Below, one piece after another: positions 27,743-32,711 of a stretch of 32,711 nt of DNA. Source of the DNA: Methanobacteriota archaeon. Lineage in GTDB: Archaea; Thermoplasmatota; E2; DHVEG-1. The stretch is from positions 1 to 32,711 of the forward strand of contig JAPKYG010000037.1 of the NCBI GenBank assembly GCA_026394435.1, read 5' to 3'. The stretch's first letter is position 1, and each line of letters opens with the position of its first letter. Under the pieces are notes generated by a model. It made no database searches, was not told the origin of the DNA, and saw nothing but the letters and a program-made list of their open reading frames with translations. The position numbers and the translations under genes were made by a program.

Positions 27743-29623
27743 ATGGATTATAAAGCAATTGGTTTTAAGGCTGGCCTAGAGATTCATCAGCAGCTTGATA
27801 CCCATAAGTTGTTTTGTTCGTGTCAATCCAGGATTACAGAGAATGCTGAGTATACATTTGAAAGACTGCTTCGACCAACGCAAAGTGAACTTGGTGATGT
27901 TGACCGGGCTGCACTTGAGGAAGCAGCGCGGAAGAGACGGTTCTTGTATACCGCCTCAGGGACATCAACGTGTCTGGTGGAGGCAGATGAGGAGCCACCG
28001 CATGCTGCAAACAAAGAAGCAGTCGATATCTGTTTAATCATGGCAATGCTTCTTGGTGCAAAACCGGTGGATGAAATACAGTTCATGAGGAAAATCGTCA
28101 TTGACGGATCCAACACCACCGGGTTTCAGCGAACCGCCTTGGTTGCTATGGGCGGATCTCTCAAGAACGTGCGGATTTCCAGCCTTGCCTTAGAGGAGGA
28201 TGCTGCTCGAAAGCTCACCGAGAAAGAGAAACTAGTAAACTACGGTCTTGACCGCCTGGGGATACCACTTATTGAGATCACCACCGAGGCAGATATCACC
28301 TCTCCGGAGCATGCACGGGAGGTAGCTGAACAGCTTGGGGTGTTGCTGCAGGCGACAAAAAAGGTGAAACGAGGGTTGGGGACGATACGACAGGATCTGA
28401 ATATTTCTATCGCGAGCGGAGCACGTATCGAGGTCAAAGGGATACAATCGCTGAGTTCTATTTCAAAGGTTGCGGAAAATGAAGCGCTCCGACAGAAGGG
28501 TGTTCTAGAAATCGCAGAAACATTGAGGAGTCGAGCCAAGAAAAGTGATCTGACGTATATTCATAGTATTGACTTGTCCGCTGTGTTTATAAATTCAAAA
28601 TCGAAACTGATTCAGAATCAGCTACAAAACAAGGGACTTGTCAAGGGAATCCGTCTTGCTGGATATCATGGGTTGCTTAAATTGGAGCGGACACGTATCG
28701 GGAAAGATCTTGCGGTCTACGCAGGGCTTGCCTCAGGTATCGGCGGTATTATTCATAGCGATGAGATGCCAGGGTATGGCTTTTCAGAACAAGAGATACA
28801 AGAGGTGAGTAAGCGCATACAGCTGGGTAGCCAGGATGCGTTTGTCCTCGCGCTGGGCAATGAAACCATGGTTGATGCTGCCTTAAATGCTGTTTTGCGA
28901 AGGGCAATGATGTTTTTTGATGGAGTCCCAGAAGAGGTCCGCAGAAGCCTTCCGGATAATACGACTGAGTACATGCGACCGTTACCAGGCGCCGCACGCA
29001 TGTATCCAGAGACAGATGTGCCTCCCGTGCGAATAACAATAGAACGATTACAACGGATACAACTCCCAGAGAAACCTGAGGAGAAACGAAAGCGACTTAC
29101 CATGCAGTACAGCCTGAATGAGGAGCAAATCAATCAGTTACTTTCCAGTGGTTATGAAGATGATTTTGAAAAGTTGGTAAGGCAATTTCCAGACCTGGAG
29201 AGTGTAATTCTTCGTACCTATCTGAATACGTTCTCAGAGCTTGAAAATGAAGGAATTCAAATAGAAATCGTCGATGAAAAAATGCTCATCGAGGTGTTTT
29301 CTGCTTTACGAAAAGGATGGTATGCTAAAGAAGCGGTCCCTCCTCTCTTGAAATATCTTGTGAAGCATCCCAATTCATCTGTGGAGGATGCGATTCAAGG
29401 GTGTGGATTCCAACCCACAGGGGAAGAGGAGATTGTACAGGTTGTACGGAGAATCGTTGCAGAGCGAAAAGACTTTGTCAAAGAACGAGGGACTAGCGCG
29501 CTTGGTCCACTCATGGGTCTGGTGATGAAAGAGCTGCGAGGAAAGGCTGACGGCAAGCTGATCAGTAAAACCCTTCATGAGGAGATTTTTAAGGTTATTT
29601 CGTCGGCCACTCCAACCAACTAA
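27743..29623 (+). CDS. gatE: Glutamyl-tRNA(Gln) amidotransferase subunit E
   Basis: GatE works with GatD in archaea to convert Glu-tRNA(Gln) to Gln-tRNA(Gln): GatE binds the tRNA and carries the kinase/transamidase site, GatD supplies ammonia. The N terminus MDYKAIGFKAGLEIHQQLDTHKLFCSC is characteristic. IDGSNTTGFQRTALVAMGG, GLDRLGIPLIEITTEADI, RGLGTIRQDLNISIASGARIEVKG and a C-terminal tail domain with FVKERGTSALGPLMGLVMKELRGKADGK follow. The track starts at GTG 27731; I chose ATG 27743 because it fits the family N terminus and the TATA spacing, giving 626 residues. GatD is not in the window. The last 29 bases overlap the convergent nuclease-like gene. Confidence 0.97.
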   Translation: MDYKAIGFKAGLEIHQQLDTHKLFCSCQSRITENAEYTFERLLRPTQSELGDVDRAALEEAARKRRFLYTASGTSTCLVEADEEPPHAANKEAVDICLIMAMLLGAKPVDEIQFMRKIVIDGSNTTGFQRTALVAMGGSLKNVRISSLALEEDAARKLTEKEKLVNYGLDRLGIPLIEITTEADITSPEHAREVAEQLGVLLQATKKVKRGLGTIRQDLNISIASGARIEVKGIQSLSSISKVAENEALRQKGVLEIAETLRSRAKKSDLTYIHSIDLSAVFINSKSKLIQNQLQNKGLVKGIRLAGYHGLLKLERTRIGKDLAVYAGLASGIGGIIHSDEMPGYGFSEQEIQEVSKRIQLGSQDAFVLALGNETMVDAALNAVLRRAMMFFDGVPEEVRRSLPDNTTEYMRPLPGAARMYPETDVPPVRITIERLQRIQLPEKPEEKRKRLTMQYSLNEEQINQLLSSGYEDDFEKLVRQFPDLESVILRTYLNTFSELENEGIQIEIVDEKMLIEVFSALRKGWYAKEAVPPLLKYLVKHPNSSVEDAIQGCGFQPTGEEEIVQVVRRIVAERKDFVKERGTSALGPLMGLVMKELRGKADGKLISKTLHEEIFKVISSATPTN

Positions 29624-29987
29624 CGTTTCCGTTCTCTAGAAGGTTCTTGATATGGTCTTGTTCTGGGGTACGAATTGTTTTTCTTGTTTTAAACCAGACA
29701 AAGAGGATTTTATCTTCTTCAAATTGAATTCCATCGATGGGGTCTCCAAGATACCGGAAATTTTCAGGGTTATAGGGGTACTGTTTCATGAACGTTTGAT
29801 ATTGTTGTGAGGTGAGTTTTCCTATTCTTTGATGTAACGGGGTAATTGCTGTTCGATAGGAGAGTGCCACTCCTGCGATGACTCCGATTACAATACCGAT
29901 AAAAAATACCCATACCGTCATTAGTGGATCCATGGTTTCTTCCTCACGTAAAAGGGATACACGAAGAGGTTGAATACGTTTTCTCAT
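29595..29987 (-). CDS. Membrane-anchored protein related to archaeal Holliday junction resolvase-like endonucleases
   Basis: The 130-residue protein has one N-terminal membrane segment (VWVFFIGIVIGVIAGVALSY) and a soluble C-terminal domain FMKQYPYNPENFRYLGDPIDGIQFEEDKILFVWFKTRKTIRTPEQDHI. The pattern YPYNP-GDPID-(strand)-KT resembles the predicted secreted endonucleases distantly related to Holliday junction resolvase (COG4741). In that family I expect an E-x-K active site (as in VEVKT); here the strand reads VWFKT, so the acidic residue seems lost. ATG 29987 overlaps the glycosyltransferase stop (TGATG), favouring coupling; ATG 29933 (MDPLMTVW, with GAGG upstream) would give 112 residues. 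The gene overlaps gatE by 29 bases, tail to tail. Function unproven. Confidence 0.6.
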   Translation of the reverse strand: MRKRIQPLRVSLLREEETMDPLMTVWVFFIGIVIGVIAGVALSYRTAITPLHQRIGKLTSQQYQTFMKQYPYNPENFRYLGDPIDGIQFEEDKILFVWFKTRKTIRTPEQDHIKNLLENGNVSWLEWPTK

Positions 29988-30691
29988 CAGATTTTTTTAG
30001 AAGGGGTTACTCGTTTTTTGAAGAGGAATTTCAGGTTTTTTATACCGTCTTTGAAGCTTTCGAGTTTCACCTGGCCTTCTCGTGGGTAGAGGGTTGATGG
30101 TATCTCTTTTGTCTTGATGTGCTTATTGGTAAACATTTCTATCTTTATTTCTTCAGAGAACGGCATCCCGTTGTTGAATGTTTCTAATGGTTGTATTTTG
30201 GAGAGTGCGTCTCGTTTGAAGATCCACATGCCGGACTGCGAGTCTCGGATGTTAACTAAGAAGAGGACTTGAAGGGTCCAGGCTAAGGTCAGGTTCCCGA
30301 ATCTGTGTTTCAGAGACATCGAGCCGTGCTTGAGTCCTGCAAAGCGATCCGTGGTGATGAAATCAAGGTGTGAATCAAGGAGTAGTTGGATATATTCATG
30401 GATGCTATTAAACGGGTAGGTCGCATCAGCATCTCCGGTGACGATGATGTCACCGGTTGCATGTGCAAGCCCGGTTTTATAGGCCCGGCCGTATCCTTTT
30501 CGTTTCTCAAGGATAACATGAGCTCCTTTACTTGATGCGATTTCCCTGGTTTTATCCTTGGAATCACCATCGACAATGAGGATTTCAAGATCCCATGTAT
30601 GTTTCGTAAAATAGTCCAGGTTCACCGCGTCAACGGTTTTACCAATGCCGCGTTCCTCGTTGACCGCGGGGATAACGATACTGATCTTCAG
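29987..30691 (-). CDS. GT2 family glycosyltransferase (dolichol-phosphate sugar transferase-like)
   Basis: The track starts at GTG 30625 and would lose the first strand of the GT-A fold. Reading upstream in frame gives KISIVIPAVNEERGIGKTVDAVNLDYF, the expected GT2 beginning, and a TGA three codons before it. The only plausible start is CTG at 30691, with GGAG upstream and a TATA-like TTTTATAC on the minus strand about 26 bases before it. The resulting 234 residues contain IVDGDSKDKT and the DxD-type VTGDADATYPF. The substrate is probably a nucleotide sugar, transferred to a lipid or glycan for surface glycosylation; the adjacent surface protein fits, but this is inference. No multi-pass membrane domain is present. 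Family call good, start uncertain. Confidence 0.8.
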   Translation of the reverse strand: MKISIVIPAVNEERGIGKTVDAVNLDYFTKHTWDLEILIVDGDSKDKTREIASSKGAHVILEKRKGYGRAYKTGLAHATGDIIVTGDADATYPFNSIHEYIQLLLDSHLDFITTDRFAGLKHGSMSLKHRFGNLTLAWTLQVLFLVNIRDSQSGMWIFKRDALSKIQPLETFNNGMPFSEEIKIEMFTNKHIKTKEIPSTLYPREGQVKLESFKDGIKNLKFLFKKRVTPSKKI

Positions 30692-30710
30692 ATTTACTCA
30701 CTCCAGGAAA

Positions 30711-30720
30711 GAGTATAAAA
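30711..30720 (-). promoter_or_regulatory. TATA-like element before the glycosyltransferase
   Basis: On the minus strand TTTTATACTC lies about 26 bases before the inferred CTG start, so a transcript would begin near that codon. It lies just past the terminator of the upstream surface-protein gene, consistent with a separate transcription unit. Confidence 0.45.
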
Positions 30721-30741
30721 ACAAGGGGGTTAAAAGGGTTT

Positions 30742-30789
30742 TGAAAAAAAAGATAAAAAAAAGAGATAAAAAAGGGGTAAAACCCCTTT
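30742..30789 (-). terminator. Intrinsic-type terminator of the surface-protein gene
   Basis: On the minus strand, 11 bases after the stop, AAAGGGG-TTTTA-CCCCTTT forms a 7-bp hairpin (30771-30789), followed by several long T-runs (30742-30770). T-runs are strong terminators for archaeal RNA polymerase; the hairpin resembles bacterial intrinsic terminators. Confidence 0.7.
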
Positions 30790-30799
30790 ATGTTTGTGT

Positions 30800-32248
30800 T
30801 TAGTTCCGTCTGCGTCTGAGGAGCAGGAATGCTACTCCAATTGCTGCGACTAGTGTCAGGAGTTCAAATCCGGGAATTCCGCCACCTTTCAGGACAGTCA
30901 CTGTTGATGATACCGATCCAAATCCTGGGAATGTCGCAGATACTGGATAGCTGCCTTCAGTTGTTGGTGCAGTCATTGTAACTGTTCCGCCAGCACCAGT
31001 GGTGTAGGTCTTTCCTTCAAAGGTGACGGTTGCACCAATGACTGGGCCACCTGCATCGTCAGCAATGGTCAAGCTGAATGTCTGTCCAGCTTTTACTTCG
31101 CCAGAGATGGCGATGATAAGTTTCGGAACGTTCAAGACCATAATAGTGCCCGAAACGCTGGTGTATCCATCGGCGGTTGCCGTGATTGGATAGGTCAACG
31201 AGGTTGACACTGAGGGAGCAGTGATGGTTGCGACACCGGTTGTAGTCGGCCAGGTTTGTCCATTGAAGGTGAACGTAACAGTACCGGTGATGAGTACTCC
31301 GTTGGATTTTGCTTCAATCGTGAAGGTCTTTCCTTCGTCAACTGATGGATCATTACTGATCGTCATCTGCTTTCGAGCTTGTGCGACGATGACGAATTCG
31401 TTATCAGGATCGGTTTCGTTTTCAATGTAGATCGTGACGTTACCGCTGGCATCTGCAGTGATTGAGAACTCTACTTTACCATCTGCACCAGTGAATTGGT
31501 CAGTGGGCAATTTAGCGAGAATTGATTCATTAAGCGGTATACCGTGGTCGAGTCCTACTCGAACGTCTTCCAACGGGGTTCCGGTTGCTGGATGTGTGAC
31601 CGTAATCGTTACTAAGGTTGGTTCACCATTGAAGATGGTTGCAGGGCTTGGTGTTGCTGTCGCGGTTGTCACCCGGAGTAATCCATTAGCATGTCTTTCT
31701 GCGCCCCCATCTGGTATAAAGTCAAAGGTGACGTTTCCAAGTTCTATTGCGTTTACCTCATCAAGGGTACCAACTCCGTTTTCTATCGCGATTTGAGTGG
31801 ATTGTCCTAAATCCGATGCTTCCGGAATACCGCTCATGTTATTGAGTGTTAATGTACCGTTTCCTGCTGGTGTAAGCTGGAAGGTCATGTTGACCGCTTC
31901 ATCAATTATCCATGCGAGTATAGATGGTGAAGAGGTAACGGTGTAGTTGGTAATGATAAGTGTCGCGTTATTCCCTTCGCTGTCATGGGTTGCATTGTAG
32001 GCATAGAGGTAATATGTTCCTCCAGAGAGAATGATTTCTTCCGCTGTGATGGAATAGTCGGTGGTTTTAGACCATGCGTCATCACCGGTAACGAGCTCTC
32101 CGGTCGCGTTATACAGGGCAACAGTTAAACCAGTATCATCAGGATGTCCACCACCAACAAGGTTGACCATGATATCATATTCAATGGCGTCACCAGCATA
32201 TGCAGTGGTTGGTGTGACATTGACCATAATGTTGTGGTTTCGTTCCAT
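30800..32248 (-). CDS. PGF-CTERM surface protein, C-terminal part (downstream of a frame break)
   Basis: These 482 residues are the C-terminal part of a secreted Thr/Ser/Asn-rich protein made of Ig-like domains. The last two domains (about residues 295-378 and 378-455) are similar to each other, for example GQTWPTTTGVATITAP and GKTYTTGAGGTVTMTAP. It ends GGGIPGFELLTLVAAIGVAFLLLRRRRN: a PGF motif, a membrane segment and an Arg cluster, the PGF-CTERM signal processed by archaeosortase A in other archaea, after which the protein is lipid-anchored. The many NxT/NxS sites suggest N-glycosylation. The frame is open back to about 32302, and the upstream ORF in another frame clearly continues the same protein, so the Met at 32248 is probably not a real start. 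The break is most easily placed at CCCC 32265-32268. An adhesin or cell-envelope role is likely. Confidence 0.8.
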   Translation of the reverse strand: MERNHNIMVNVTPTTAYAGDAIEYDIMVNLVGGGHPDDTGLTVALYNATGELVTGDDAWSKTTDYSITAEEIILSGGTYYLYAYNATHDSEGNNATLIITNYTVTSSPSILAWIIDEAVNMTFQLTPAGNGTLTLNNMSGIPEASDLGQSTQIAIENGVGTLDEVNAIELGNVTFDFIPDGGAERHANGLLRVTTATATPSPATIFNGEPTLVTITVTHPATGTPLEDVRVGLDHGIPLNESILAKLPTDQFTGADGKVEFSITADASGNVTIYIENETDPDNEFVIVAQARKQMTISNDPSVDEGKTFTIEAKSNGVLITGTVTFTFNGQTWPTTTGVATITAPSVSTSLTYPITATADGYTSVSGTIMVLNVPKLIIAISGEVKAGQTFSLTIADDAGGPVIGATVTFEGKTYTTGAGGTVTMTAPTTEGSYPVSATFPGFGSVSSTVTVLKGGGIPGFELLTLVAAIGVAFLLLRRRRN

Positions 32249-32711
32249 GATGACTTTGGTGTATCCCCAGAATTGCCTACTTTGTTTGTACCAGCCGTAG
32301 AGTTAAATTCAAGAGGGACATCTTCCCACATGAGGTAGACATTGGCGTTTTTCACAGGAGCACCATCCATATCTGTGACGGTGACGGTGAGGTTGTAATC
32401 CGCTCCAACGGTGAACATATCAACTGTAGATGTGACATATGTTCCGTTGACGATTTCAATAGTTTCCGTTGCAGTTCCATTCTCATCTCCAGGCCAGTCG
32501 ATTGATAATGTAATTGTTCCACCAGGTTTCGTTGGTGTAACCGTAGCAGTCCATCTTCCTTCAGTACCAGAGTGAACTAGAGTGGTTGCATCGATTGGAT
32601 ATAAGATATCTCCTTCGATGGTAATATTATCCAACACTCCGTCTTCTTCATCAGCGTCGTCACCATAGTATGCATTTCTGAATTCATCAGTGATACTTCG
32701 ACCGAAGATAT
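32125..32711 (-). CDS. PGF-CTERM surface protein, upstream part, frameshifted and cut by the window end
   Basis: The frame is open from the window edge (IFGRSITDEFRNAYYGDDADEEDG) through an Ig-like domain (GRWTATVTPTKPGGTITLSIDWPGDENGTATETIEIVNGTYV; YNLTVTVTDMDGAPVKNANVYLMWEDVPLEFN). It resembles the downstream ORF in composition and glycosylation sites, and both belong to one gene. From about 32265 the meaningful sequence continues in the other frame (GYTKVIMERNHNIMVNVTP), so the remaining residues to the stop at 32125 are out-of-frame shadow. A single missing G in the GGGG run (minus strand) would join the two parts as NSGGYTKVIMERN. The N terminus and signal peptide lie outside the window. 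Pseudogene, sequencing error, phase variation and programmed -1 slippage remain possible. Confidence 0.7.
   Translation of the reverse strand, partial: IFGRSITDEFRNAYYGDDADEEDGVLDNITIEGDILYPIDATTLVHSGTEGRWTATVTPTKPGGTITLSIDWPGDENGTATETIEIVNGTYVTSTVDMFTVGADYNLTVTVTDMDGAPVKNANVYLMWEDVPLEFNSTAGTNKVGNSGDTPKSSWNETTTLWSMSHQPLHMLVTPLNMISWSTLLVVDILMILV

Overview
The window is archaeal chromosomal DNA. The markers are exosome subunits Rrp4/Rrp41/Rrp42, an SBDS homologue, a proteasome alpha subunit, RNA polymerase subunits H, B, A', A'' and P, eL43 (L37Ae), L30e, archaeal NusA, KEOPS Pcc1, GatE, and a PGF-CTERM surface protein. RpoB is one unsplit chain of 1121 residues, while A' and A'' are separate. 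Most methanogens and haloarchaea split B, so unsplit B together with Hdr/Mvh/Frh-type redox genes and a PGF-CTERM protein suggests an uncultivated Thermoplasmatota-like euryarchaeon. That placement is inference; a ribosomal-protein or RpoB tree would settle it.

Layout. (1) 1-6903, plus strand: a redox cluster of hdrA (5' end outside the window), mvhD, an frhB/fdhB-like gene, a duplicated hdrC and a double-length hdrA fusion. It looks like a soluble flavin-based electron bifurcating or confurcating complex, and no HdrB is visible. (2) 6942-8339, minus: an AT-rich B12-binding radical SAM gene. (3) 8611-10319, plus: an OsmC-like gene and purA. (4) 10316-14659, minus: the classical archaeal proteasome-exosome superoperon psmA-sdo1-rrp4-rrp41-rrp42-rpl37ae-rpoP-pcc1. 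rpoP is missing from the supplied ORF track and was found by translating the gap. (5) 14794-15423, minus: queE. (6) 15601-24311, plus: tRNA-Lys(UUU), then rpoH-rpoB-rpoA1-rpoA2-rpl30e-nusA. The usual rps12-rps7-EF2 continuation is absent. (7) 24376-27698, plus: a four-gene amino-acid dehydrogenase complex resembling archaeal dye-linked proline dehydrogenase or sarcosine oxidase. (8) 27743-29623, plus: gatE. (9) 29595-32711, minus: a membrane-anchored nuclease-like protein, a GT2 glycosyltransferase, an intrinsic-type terminator, and a PGF-CTERM surface protein whose reading frame is broken once.

The strongest unusual points are in the Hdr cluster. Both HdrC repeats have CxxHxxCxxxCP in their second cluster motif, where CxxCxxCxxxCP is usual. 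The fused HdrA has two FAD domains, and the first has lost two of the four Cys of the flavin-proximal motif. The truncated HdrA paralogue has Asn where the fusion has Cys in the IREQCSWVH segment. Separately, rpoH appears to start at AUC behind a good Shine-Dalgarno, directly downstream of tRNA-Lys and with an AUG-UAG start-stop in its leader. The GT2 gene has only a CUG at its expected start. No CRISPR array, insertion sequence, rRNA or prophage was seen. No gene-free stretch exceeds 300 bases.
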